From: SAR202 cluster bacterium AD-804-J14_MRT_500m
Lineage (GTDB): Bacteria > Chloroflexota > Dehalococcoidia > UBA3495 > GCA-2712585
DNA: 60,778 nucleotides
Reading direction: 5' to 3'
Assembly (NCBI GenBank): GCA_009391275.1
Contig: VEXF01000007.1
Span: forward strand, 1 to 60,778
Positions 51,855 to 60,778 of this stretch are shown in pieces. The translations under genes were made by a program, and so were the position numbers. The notes beneath the pieces are model-generated. The model was given only the letters and a program-made list of their open reading frames with translations. It was not told where the DNA came from and searched no databases. Numbering within the stretch: the first letter of the stretch is position 1; every line of letters starts with the position of its first letter.

Positions 51855-53666
51855 CTAGACATCTGCTAGCTTTAATCCAAGTTCTGTCAATTGTTCGCGA
51901 CTCACAAAATCAGGGGCACCAAAGAGAAGATCGGCACCGCTTTGTACTTTAGGAAAAGCTATAACATCTCTTATAGATGACGCTCCTGCCAAAATGGCTA
52001 CAAAGCGATCTATCCCTGGGGCAATACCTCCGTGTGGAGGAGCGCCAAATTCAAATGCTCTAAGCAAATGCCCAAACCTCTCTTCAATTTCTATCGAGCT
52101 ATATCCAAGGATTTCGAATATCTTCTCTTGAATCTTACTCTTGTGAATCCTGATACTACCGCTGGCAAGTTCATTGCCATTACACACCAAGTCATAAGCA
52201 TTTGACTTTATTTCTGCTAATCGGTCTTCCATTTCTAATAAATCGAGTTGTTCTTCTTTCGGCATTGTAAAAGGGTGGTGCGAAGAATCCCATTTTTTTT
52301 GCACTGAATCCCAATTAAACAAAGGGAAATTGACCACGAACGCAAACGCCAGCGCATTAGGATCGGCCATCTCAAGACGGTCGCCCATCAAGTTACGCAA
52401 CTGACCCAATGAATTGACAACATCTTGTTTTGGACCTGCAACAATTAGCAGCATATCTCCAGGAGATGCTGCCAAACGCGTTGCGATCGTTTTGATCTCA
52501 TCCAGAGTAAGAAACCTAGAAGCAGGTGACCTAATTTGATCCATCGTAAGGGAGTTAATATCTGGCGCCTGATCCGATATTGCGATTGTGATAAGGCCAG
52601 AAGCTCCGTTGGACTTAGCAAATTGGACCAGTTCATCTTGCTGTCGTCGAGAGTAGTTGGCGCATCTAGGCGACGAGAACCCTTTTATAATGCCCCCGGC
52701 CTCTACCGCTGATGTAAAGACTCTGAATTGGGTTGTTTTTCCTACATCTGAAATGTCACGTAATTCCAAGGCAAATCTAAGATCTGGTTTATCAGTACCG
52801 AACCGATCCATCGCCTCATCGTAGTCTAAACGGGGGAAAGGGGTTGTCATGACTTTGCCTGGTGCCACAGAGGTAACCATTTGAATATAAAGCTGTTCAA
52901 TTAATGAAAGAATTTCCTCTTGATCCACAAAACTCATCTCAAGATCTAACTGCGTGAATTCCGGTTGACGATCGGAGCGAGCATCCTCATCTCTGAAGCA
53001 TCGGGCGATTTGAAAATAACGTTCGAAGCCGGCGACCATGAGAAGTTGTTTCAACTGCTGCGGTGATTGGGGCAAAGCATAAAAAGCGCCAGGCTTCAAC
53101 CTACTTGGAACTAGGTAATCCCTTGCTCCTTCTGGTGTACTTTTTATCAGGATAGGTGTTTCTATCTCGATAAAGTTTTCTCTATCCAAGAAATCTCTGA
53201 TAAATTTTACGACCTTATGTCTTAGGACAATGTTATCTCGCATCTTTGATCTTCTTAAATCGAGATATCTATAGGTGAGGCGCAGACTCTCGTCTACTTC
53301 TTGTTCCTCATTTATATAAAATGGAGGCGTCTTAGAAGGATTTATTACCTTTAGTTTAGAGGCTATAACTTCTACTGTACCGGTCTTCATTTGAGAGTTT
53401 TCGGTGCCTTCCGGCCGCGCCTCTACGATTCCATCAATCTGTAAAACCCATTCAGGGCGCACGTCTTGAGCTATCTTGTGAATATCAGGCACAGTTTCAG
53501 GATTCACTACAATTTGAACCAGTCCCGAACCGTCCCGCAGGTCAATGAAAATAATCCCACCATGATCCCGACGGCGATGTACCCAACCAGCAAGATGAAC
53601 GCATGTCCCTATAGCCGAAATTTCTACGGTCCCACAACCAGTTCGGTCACGCACGGATCCCTCCAA
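51855..53666 (-). CDS. aspS: Aspartate-tRNA ligase, bacterial type
   Basis: This 603-residue class II aminoacyl-tRNA synthetase has an OB-fold anticodon domain (GWVHRRRDHGGIIFIDLRDGSGLVQIVV) and class II motif 2 (ARCFRDEDARSDRQPEFTQLDLEMSF). The bacterial GAD insertion domain lies at about 280-420, and motif 3 reads GGIAPGIDRFVAILAG. The length and insertion mark the bacterial enzyme. Whether it is discriminating or non-discriminating depends on whether gatCAB serves Asn-tRNA, which the window does not show. Confidence 0.96.
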   Translation of the reverse strand: MEGSVRDRTGCGTVEISAIGTCVHLAGWVHRRRDHGGIIFIDLRDGSGLVQIVVNPETVPDIHKIAQDVRPEWVLQIDGIVEARPEGTENSQMKTGTVEVIASKLKVINPSKTPPFYINEEQEVDESLRLTYRYLDLRRSKMRDNIVLRHKVVKFIRDFLDRENFIEIETPILIKSTPEGARDYLVPSRLKPGAFYALPQSPQQLKQLLMVAGFERYFQIARCFRDEDARSDRQPEFTQLDLEMSFVDQEEILSLIEQLYIQMVTSVAPGKVMTTPFPRLDYDEAMDRFGTDKPDLRFALELRDISDVGKTTQFRVFTSAVEAGGIIKGFSSPRCANYSRRQQDELVQFAKSNGASGLITIAISDQAPDINSLTMDQIRSPASRFLTLDEIKTIATRLAASPGDMLLIVAGPKQDVVNSLGQLRNLMGDRLEMADPNALAFAFVVNFPLFNWDSVQKKWDSSHHPFTMPKEEQLDLLEMEDRLAEIKSNAYDLVCNGNELASGSIRIHKSKIQEKIFEILGYSSIEIEERFGHLLRAFEFGAPPHGGIAPGIDRFVAILAGASSIRDVIAFPKVQSGADLLFGAPDFVSREQLTELGLKLADV

Positions 53667-53910
53667 ATAACTTTAATAAATATTTCAACAAAGTGCACCA
53701 CGTTAATTTCGATTTAAGCTCAACTTCCCAATAGATTATAAGAGAGGTTTATATGCCCTTCAACGGTATGCCGTGCTTTGTGTAAATCCAAACATGATTA
53801 TCCGTTGAGGAGTGCAGCGGTCGTAACAGTCACAATTAAACCAATTTAATGCGACGCACTAAACGACCTAGATTAAGCCGACTAGTTTGTCAGATGAAGA
53901 GGGTGGTATC

Positions 53911-53940
53911 TTGACACCACATTCATTGCCCCTGTGTATT
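53911..53940 (+). promoter_or_regulatory. Candidate promoter for the rhomboid gene pair
   Basis: TTGACA (53911-53916), an 18-base spacer and TGTATT (53935-53940) point toward the rhomboid genes. Confidence 0.35.
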
Positions 53941-53950
53941 GCTACAGGGG
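53929..53950. repeat. 7-bp stem hairpin upstream of rhomboid gene
   Basis: CCCCTGT (53929-53935) and ACAGGGG (53944-53950) form a stem with an 8-base loop, overlapping the candidate -10 box. AATTGCTCTTT follows; a regulatory or attenuator role is possible but unproven. Confidence 0.4.
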
Positions 53951-54002
53951 AATTGCTCTTTATCAATGCCGATAAACTTGGCAAAGAAGGATTTGATATT
54001 TT

Positions 54003-54716
54003 ATGCCAACCAATGGTTCTCCCTTCACAAACGCCACATATAAGAATCGTAAAACTATACCCTATGTTACATTCGGGCTCATCGCTATATGCTCATCGGT
54101 GTTCTTATATGAAATTTCGCTCGCTGGAATTGGGTTTTCCACAACACCACCGGACCTTATTAAATTCTTCTATCGTTGGGGCTTCATACCGAGTCATCTG
54201 AGCATAAATGTTTTTAGCGGGTATCAACCCTTGCAAAACCATGCGATTGTATCATCGACTTTCCCCCCAGCAGCTATAACAATGTTTTCATCCATGTTTG
54301 TTCACGCCGGATGGATGCATTTTTCAGGTAATATTTTGTTTCTGTGGGTCTTAGGCGATAACGTGGAAGATCGGCTTGGTCATCTGAAATTTTTAGCATT
54401 CTACCTCGTAACCGGCAGTGCAGGAACTCTATTGCATTCAATATTCGACCTAGAATCCGCGATTCCTTTAATAGGGGCGAGCGGCGCGATATATGGTATC
54501 GCAGGAGCGTACGTTGTCATGTTCACCAGAAATCTCGTACCGATTGTAATCTGGTTTATTTTTCCTAACATTCAAGGACTCGGATTCTCAGATTCTATCA
54601 ATGGGAATATCTCATATCTGGCCCATACTGGGGGGTTCGCTTTCGGAGTGGTAGCCACGATCTCATATCAGGTTGCAACCGGCGGTCATCTATTCTTTGG
54701 CCGGCCCAAGAATTAG
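54003..54716 (+). CDS. Rhomboid family intramembrane serine protease (copy 1)
   Basis: This 237-residue membrane protein has the rhomboid catalytic pair: S160 in LIGASGAIYG and H208 in YLAHTGGFAFG. HAGWMHFSGNILFLWVLGDNVED carries the conserved WMH and the asparagine used in the oxyanion region. Relative to copy 2 it lacks about 16 residues of the hydrophobic segment between the active serine and histidine (VMFTRNLVPIVIW), so one membrane helix may be shortened. The ATG is the first after an in-frame stop. It cleaves membrane proteins of unknown identity. Confidence 0.9.
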   Translation: MPTNGSPFTNATYKNRKTIPYVTFGLIAICSSVFLYEISLAGIGFSTTPPDLIKFFYRWGFIPSHLSINVFSGYQPLQNHAIVSSTFPPAAITMFSSMFVHAGWMHFSGNILFLWVLGDNVEDRLGHLKFLAFYLVTGSAGTLLHSIFDLESAIPLIGASGAIYGIAGAYVVMFTRNLVPIVIWFIFPNIQGLGFSDSINGNISYLAHTGGFAFGVVATISYQVATGGHLFFGRPKN

Positions 54717-54795
54717 GATCGTCCTCTCCTGAGATTCCTGCGAAATCGAATATACTTACCTAATTAGATATTAAAAGGCAGGACAGATACCAAAA

Positions 54796-55608
54796 TTGCT
54801 ACCTATAGGTGACGTAGATGTTCGAAGAAGCACCACACCGTACATTACGTATGTATTAATATGCGTAAATATTGTGGTGTTCCTGTACGAGTTGTCCATA
54901 GCTGGCTCACTCATCACCGACTCAATACTGGTTACCCAATTTTTTTATAAATGGGGAGCTATTCCAGTGGAATTAACACATGGTGACAATATAAAGTATC
55001 TGTCTTTTTTGGTAACGGATGGTAATACGGTAAAACGCGACATCATTGATATAAGTTCACCGATTCACGCTTGGCTTACGATTTTTTCGTCAATGTTCAT
55101 ACACGGGGGGTGGTTGCATATCTTGGGCAACATGCTGTTTTTATGGGTCTTCGGTGACAAAATAGAGGATAGGTTTGGACATATTAGATTCTCGGTGTTC
55201 TACATGGTTGCAGGCGTTGCCGCGGTTGGAGCGCAAGTCGCTTTAAACCCTGACTCACAAGTACCTATGATCGGTGCAAGCGGCGCGATTTCCGGGGTTA
55301 CTGGCGCATACTTAATATTGTTTCCGTTCAGCAAAATTCGGACATTGTTGATGTTTGGGTTAATTATGGTCGTACATTTACCAGCGATCTTAGTACTAGG
55401 CATTTGGTTTCTACTCCAAGCATTTCAGGGCGTAGGTTCTTTAGGAGAAATTGGCGGTGGTGTTGCATATTGGGCACATGTCGGTGGGTTCTTAATTGGA
55501 ATGGTATGCGGCATCGTTTATAGAATAATTCGCAACGAAGGATTATGGCCAGTCCAACGACGAAATCCCTGGGATAACTTCCCTCCAGGATACCTCAATT
55601 ACCGTTGA
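54796..55608 (+). CDS. Rhomboid family intramembrane serine protease (copy 2)
   Basis: This 270-residue paralogue starts at a TTG with a moderate ribosome site (GGCAGGACAG region). The catalytic residues are S162 in MIGASGAISG and H228 in YWAHVGGFLIG; HGGWLHILGNMLFLWVFGDKIEDRFGH matches copy 1 closely. The segment between them is full length, with SKIRTLLMFGLIM and LPAILVLGIWFLLQ. The two copies are 79 bp apart and likely co-transcribed. It may need its partner or act alone; substrates are unknown. Confidence 0.92.
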   Translation: MLPIGDVDVRRSTTPYITYVLICVNIVVFLYELSIAGSLITDSILVTQFFYKWGAIPVELTHGDNIKYLSFLVTDGNTVKRDIIDISSPIHAWLTIFSSMFIHGGWLHILGNMLFLWVFGDKIEDRFGHIRFSVFYMVAGVAAVGAQVALNPDSQVPMIGASGAISGVTGAYLILFPFSKIRTLLMFGLIMVVHLPAILVLGIWFLLQAFQGVGSLGEIGGGVAYWAHVGGFLIGMVCGIVYRIIRNEGLWPVQRRNPWDNFPPGYLNYR

Positions 55609-55770
55609 TTATTGTTTTCAATTTCTAATCTTCTGAACGATCGCCGTTAAAACGTGTATAACCCGATACTAAACTTCAATAAGTCATCGCTCTCTTGACA
55701 AGTAATGTGACGGTGGGCGGTTTCGTCATTCCGTACAACTTCTGGTGCCGTTTCAGTGAAAGTGTTTATC

Positions 55771-56104
55771 ATGGCTGGCAAAATATCACAAGCAAAATAT
55801 AATCAGGTCGCTGTCCCGGATGTGGTAGTCACACGACTGCCACAATATGCTAGCGTACTGCCCGCGATTTCACGATCCGGCCCGTTAATATAGTAAGTTC
55901 CCAACTGCTTTGCGATCACGTCTACTTAACTCCTGCGCAAATAAGGACAATCTTAGCAATCTGGGCAGATTCGGCAAACAAGAACGGGGATATAACGTGA
56001 AATATCTCATCAATAAATTAAAACAGATCTTAGGACTTGCCCAAAAATGGAATGCGTACATAACCGGACTTTTCATTACGGCCAACGATCTAGCATTTTA
56101 TTAA
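55771..56104 (+). pseudogene. rex: Decayed redox-sensing repressor gene (rex), frameshifted and truncated
   Basis: The ATG at 55771 opens a frame matching the Rex N-terminus (VPDVVVTRLPQYASVLPAIS; compare the family's P-x-x-V-x-R-L-P-x-Y) and hits a TAG at 55891. Shifting one base restores homology: RSRLLNSCANKDNLSNLGRF, then FGKQERGYNVKYLINKLKQI and LGLAQKWNAYITG correspond to Rex RKDLS-xFG-FGKQGxGYxVxxL-ILGL-W. It ends with a TAA at 56102-56104, where intact Rex would continue through its NADH-binding Rossmann domain; the GxGxxG motif is already lost. Only about 110 of some 210 residues remain, lying next to the ATP synthase genes. Confidence 0.75.
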
Positions 56105-56221
56105 CTTGGAGACCAATCAATTTAAGGGATTAGCGCACGAATATCATAGCTAAAGTAGTAGCTACGAATCAAAATAAGTAACATAGATGGCAACCACGAA
56201 CTCACAAATCACCCCGCCTTA

Positions 56222-56665
56222 CTACGGGTTATTTGAGGCAGTAGTCTGGGAACCCGCCTTAGGACGCCGTCTTCTAGACACCCCTAACCGGGTCTGCGCT
56301 CGACGTAGCTGAGTAAGGGCTCTCTGCAAGTCCCCGTCAGCGCCCCGGTTCGCGATTGCTTCTTGGGCTCTTGCGACTGCGGCTTTAGCCCGTTCTTCAT
56401 CTATTTCATCGCTACGCTCCGCAGCGTCTGCTAAAACTTGTACACGGTTTGCCATTACTTCTAAAAACCCGCCTGATATGGCAAGGTATGTCAAATCTCC
56501 ATTTTTGTTTATCGCCAGCTCTCCAGGTTGAATCATAGTCATAAGCGGAGCGTGATGCGGAAGTATGCCAAGTTCTCCGTTGATTCCTGGAACTTGGACA
56601 GAATCTACATCGTCTGAGAATATCACTCGCTCGGCAGTAATAATTTCGAGTCGCATGGTCGTCAT
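56222..56665 (-). CDS. atpC: F-type ATP synthase epsilon subunit
   Basis: This 147-residue subunit is the last gene of the ATP synthase operon. The beta-sandwich domain (MRLEIITAERVIFSDDVDSVQVPGINGELGILPHHAPLMT) is followed by the helical C-terminal domain (ERAKAAVARAQEAI) and a basic tail. The ATG at 56665 and a second ATG at 56656 are both possible starts. It follows atpD by 24 bp. The epsilon subunit couples rotation and inhibits hydrolysis. Confidence 0.95.
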   Translation of the reverse strand: MTTMRLEIITAERVIFSDDVDSVQVPGINGELGILPHHAPLMTMIQPGELAINKNGDLTYLAISGGFLEVMANRVQVLADAAERSDEIDEERAKAAVARAQEAIANRGADGDLQRALTQLRRAQTRLGVSRRRRPKAGSQTTASNNP

Positions 56666-56689
56666 AATTTGTTTTTTCTCTGCGGGTTT

Positions 56690-58138
<1,449 letters not shown>

Positions 58139-58153
58139 CTAGCTATAGCCTAA

Positions 58154-59017
58154 CTAGCCTTCTAGGGCTGCGGCGCCTCCAATAATATCTAACAATTCTG
58201 ATGTGATGTTATCCTGTCTGACCCTGTTTAGATCGAGAGTAAGGTCATCCACCATCTCATTGGCGCTATCGGTAGCATTTCGCATCGCTACCATTCTTGC
58301 TGATTGTTCAGAAGCATTTAACTCAAGCAAGGCATGAAATATCTGCATTTCGACAAACCTGGGCAATAAGCCGTCTAACACGGCCGATGCCGATGGCTCG
58401 TAAATATACCCTACCCTCGCATCTACAGGTATGTCCGCAGGTTCTACCGGGAGTAATCGCTTAATAGTGGGAACTTGCGAGACCGTGGACACAAATTGCG
58501 GGTATGCCAGATAAACTTCATCAATTTCAGCCCTTTTATAATCGTTGAGCACCATTTGAGATATAGGCAATATATCATCAACGCCAGGCCTGTCTGTTAT
58601 GTTTGTATAGACTGCCTTCACTTCCTGATTTGCACGGATCATGAAGTCTCGCCCTTTCCTCCCTACTGCAATTATACGAACAGGAGTGGGCCTCTGCCTT
58701 AAAATAAACTGTGCGAGAGCGCGATTCATGTTTCCATGAAGTCCGCCACACAATCCACGATCTGGTGTCATGTGAAGAACCCCAATGTTTTTTACCGTCC
58801 TGTGTGCTAACAGGGCGTTGGCGTCTTCTTCTTCTTCTGGTTGGGCTTCCAAGTTAGCCATCACTCGCTGGATCATCTCAGAATAGGCCCGCCCAGCCAT
58901 TACAGCGTTTTGCGCACGCCTCATCTTTGAGGCAGCAATCAACTCCATTGCATGTGTGACTTTCGCCGTATTCTCGACACTTCTGATACGGCGGCTAAGA
59001 AGCCTTAAACTAGGCAT
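58154..59017 (-). CDS. atpG: F-type ATP synthase gamma subunit
   Basis: This is the central-stalk subunit, 287 residues. An N-terminal helix LRLLSRRIRSVENTAKVTHAMELIAASKM and a C-terminal helix ARMVAMRNATDSANEMVDDLTLDLNRVRQDNIT form the coiled-coil shaft; the Rossmann-like middle has LCGGLHGNMNR. The order atpA-atpG-atpD is the usual one. It lies 35 bp after atpA. Confidence 0.96.
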   Translation of the reverse strand: MPSLRLLSRRIRSVENTAKVTHAMELIAASKMRRAQNAVMAGRAYSEMIQRVMANLEAQPEEEEDANALLAHRTVKNIGVLHMTPDRGLCGGLHGNMNRALAQFILRQRPTPVRIIAVGRKGRDFMIRANQEVKAVYTNITDRPGVDDILPISQMVLNDYKRAEIDEVYLAYPQFVSTVSQVPTIKRLLPVEPADIPVDARVGYIYEPSASAVLDGLLPRFVEMQIFHALLELNASEQSARMVAMRNATDSANEMVDDLTLDLNRVRQDNITSELLDIIGGAAALEG

Positions 59018-59052
59018 GCGAATCTTCCCTCAACAAAGTGAGCAAGTACCCC

Positions 59053-60570
59053 TTATTCTGATGCATCGAAAGTACTCTTAAAGTCTTGAATAGCCTGTTT
59101 CAATGCTCCTTCGACCTCTGTTGAAATCTCCCCAGAGGCGATTATTTCTTTTTCAATTTCTGAATGAGCGGTATCCAAATATCGGCCAATTTGCTCTTCG
59201 AACTCTCTGACCTTTGAAATCGGGATATCGTCCAAATAACCGTTGTTTAGTGCATAGAATATTGAAGCCTGTCGTCCAACCGATTGGGTCTGATATTGCG
59301 GTTGTTTAAGTAGCTCGGTGCTCCTTTGACCACGCTCTAATTGAGCTCGTGTCGCCTGATCTAAATCAGCGGTCCCGAATTGAGCAAACGATGCGAGTTC
59401 ACGATACTGCGCTAGGTCTAACCGCAATCTGCCAGCCACACGTCGGATGGCGCGAGTTTGCGCGGCACCTCCAACCCTAGATACTGAGAGACCTATGTTG
59501 ACGGCTGGCCGTATACCAGCATTAAATGCTTCTGGCTCAAGGTAGATTTGTCCGTCAGTGATCGATATAACATTGGTCGGTATATAAGCGGACACATCAC
59601 CCGCTTGTGTCTCAATCACTGGCAGTGCCGTGAGTGATCCCCCACCAAACTCTGGTGCTATCTTGGCAGCCCGTTCCAAAAGTCTGCTATGTAGATAGAA
59701 AACATCCCCCGGGTAGGCCTCTCGTCCAGCAGGTCGACGCAGAAGAAGCGACATCTGTCTATAAGCCCAAGCATGTTTTGTTAGATCGTCATATATTATA
59801 AGCGCTTCGCGCCCACTTTCCATCAATTCTTCGCCCATAGCACATCCCGCATAAGGAGCGATATATTGAAGTGGCGCTGGATCTGAGGCATTAGCTGCTA
59901 CGACAATTGTGTGCTCCATGGCCCCATATTCTTCTAAGACAGAGACCACTTGAGCAACTTTGCCCTGTTTTTGCCCTATTGCGACATATATGCAAAGAAG
60001 GTCTTTGCCTTTTTGGTTGATTATGGTATCCACCGCAATAGCTGATTTGCCAGTAGACCTATCCCCAATAATCAATTCCCTTTGGCCTCTGCCAATAGGT
60101 ATCATTGCATCAATCGCCTTGATACCCGTTTGAACTGGGGTATCTACAGATTGTCTCATAACAACATTGGGTGCTATTCGCTCTATTGGGCGAGTTCTGG
60201 TAGTTCCCACAGGACCTTTGCCATCTAATGGTCTTCCCAACGCGTCCACGACCCGTCCTATCATTTCTTCCCCAACAGGGACTTCAATGATTCTCCCTGT
60301 GGATTTGACGGTGTCACCTTCTTTTACCGCGTTAGGGTCTCCCATAACAGCAGCGCCTACGGTGTCTTCTTCTAAGTTAAGGGCAAGACCCAATATCCCT
60401 CCGGGGAACTCTAGTAATTCGCTATAACGAACACCTTGCAATCCTTGTACACGGGCTATCCCGTCACCCGTCTCTACAACGGTACCCACATCTACGATCT
60501 GGAGGTCACCCTCGAAACCTTCGATCTGCTGTCTGATGACAGAAACTATGTCTGAGCCTCGCGTTGTCAT
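59053..60570 (-). CDS. atpA: F-type ATP synthase alpha subunit
   Basis: This non-catalytic nucleotide-binding subunit has 505 residues. The P-loop is [11 protein letters not shown] (the usual GDRQTGKT with S for Q and S for T, still a valid Walker A). [28 protein letters not shown] and [17 protein letters not shown] follow, with the arginine finger in [14 protein letters not shown]. It starts 20 bp after atpH. Confidence 0.97.
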   Translation of the reverse strand: MTTRGSDIVSVIRQQIEGFEGDLQIVDVGTVVETGDGIARVQGLQGVRYSELLEFPGGILGLALNLEEDTVGAAVMGDPNAVKEGDTVKSTGRIIEVPVGEEMIGRVVDALGRPLDGKGPVGTTRTRPIERIAPNVVMRQSVDTPVQTGIKAIDAMIPIGRGQRELIIGDRSTGKSAIAVDTIINQKGKDLLCIYVAIGQKQGKVAQVVSVLEEYGAMEHTIVVAANASDPAPLQYIAPYAGCAMGEELMESGREALIIYDDLTKHAWAYRQMSLLLRRPAGREAYPGDVFYLHSRLLERAAKIAPEFGGGSLTALPVIETQAGDVSAYIPTNVISITDGQIYLEPEAFNAGIRPAVNIGLSVSRVGGAAQTRAIRRVAGRLRLDLAQYRELASFAQFGTADLDQATRAQLERGQRSTELLKQPQYQTQSVGRQASIFYALNNGYLDDIPISKVREFEEQIGRYLDTAHSEIEKEIIASGEISTEVEGALKQAIQDFKSTFDASE

Positions 60571-60590
60571 GTTCTAGCTTCCTCGTTTCT

Positions 60591-60778
60591 TTAGGACTGT
60601 GCTCGCCTCATTGAGGCAGCCTCCAGTTCGTTTTTCAAGCTTAACAGCTTGTTCTTCGTGCTACCATCCAAGAGCTTATCACCCACTCTGATGATCAGGC
60701 CTCCGAGGATAGAAGTGTCTACCACTGTTTCCAGCACAACTTCTTTATTAATCATCCTGCGCACGTATTCCATGATTC
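60591..60778 (-). CDS. atpH: F-type ATP synthase delta subunit, C-terminal part (5' end outside window)
   Basis: The frame is open to the window edge. About 60 C-terminal residues remain, with the OSCP/delta end motif TSILGGLIIRVGDKLLDGSTKNKL. It is the first visible gene of the operon; atpB, atpE and atpF are expected upstream. Confidence 0.88.
   Translation of the reverse strand, partial: IMEYVRRMINKEVVLETVVDTSILGGLIIRVGDKLLDGSTKNKLLSLKNELEAASMRRAQS

Larger units (their letters stand above)
53667..54002. other. Divergent intergenic region between aspS and rhomboid gene
   Basis: These 336 bp hold a promoter-like pair (53911-53940) and a hairpin (53929-53950) before the rhomboid start. No frame is convincing. 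Confidence 0.4.

Noticed and set aside
53901..53953. T-box-like element (GGGTGGTATC followed by a stem)
   Set aside because: The antiterminator consensus is not met, no specifier stem is visible and the downstream gene is a rhomboid protease, not an aminoacyl-tRNA or amino acid gene.
53887..54201. 104-codon ORF overlapping the start of rhomboid copy 1
   Set aside because: It runs in another frame over the rhomboid N-terminus and has no recognisable features.
55885..56085. 66-codon minus-strand ORF opposite the rex remnant
   Set aside because: The plus-strand reading explains the sequence as Rex; the minus frame has no match.

Overview
The window is a bacterial chromosome segment of moderate GC with short intergenic gaps and mixed operons on both strands. 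Gene content suggests Chloroflexota, possibly a marine SAR202/Dehalococcoidia-like lineage. This is an inference from F420-type luciferase-like and reductive-dehalogenase-like proteins, several tandem paralogues and a branched-chain-type 2-oxoacid dehydrogenase next to lipB. No 16S rRNA is present to prove it.

Layout. 1-6726: end of a threonine synthase gene, ispH, queF, a Rieske ferredoxin on the opposite strand, then a 2-oxoacid dehydrogenase operon (E1 alpha, E1 beta, E2, lipB) with a likely promoter about 230 bp upstream. 6792-8500 (minus): a ferritin-like/VIT1 membrane protein followed by an OsmC-family gene. The OsmC gene reads through an in-frame UGA exactly where the family's second cysteine should be, and a hairpin that fits a bacterial SECIS lies just downstream. 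8710-13095: tandem aldo/keto reductases, NIPSNAP, a PAP2/GDPD pair and an FmdB zinc ribbon. 13155-17535: a MacB/FtsX-type ABC exporter. 17703-26978: metabolic accessory genes (TcuA-like flavoprotein, two MFS carriers, SIS isomerase, threonine synthase-like enzyme, Ldh2-family dehydrogenase, SDR). 27278-28947: tRNA-Pro, tRNA-Arg, a CBS/CorC protein and tRNA-Ser(CGA).

29418-40509 is an accessory catabolic block: SelA-like PLP enzyme, two PuuE-type NodB deacetylase-fold proteins, LLM flavin oxidoreductase, a cytoplasmic reductive-dehalogenase-like protein, a solitary molybdenum hydroxylase large subunit, DUF1028, SDR and a beta-hydroxyacid dehydrogenase. It lies between two tRNA-Ser genes that share an identical 30-bp 3' end. 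40844-49651: tRNA-Ser(GGA), then the housekeeping run topA-xerC/D-aroQ-pepP/Q-efp-xseA-xseB-PHP-formyltransferase. 49773-53666 (minus): aspS-tig-clpP. 54003-55608: two rhomboid proteases. 55771-56104: a decayed rex repressor gene. 56222-60778 (minus): F-type ATP synthase genes atpH(partial)-A-G-D-C.

The strongest unusual signals are the predicted selenocysteine OsmC protein, the rex pseudogene beside the ATP synthase operon, and the Tat-less reductive-dehalogenase-like protein inside the tRNA-bounded block. No CRISPR array, insertion sequence or phage genes were seen.
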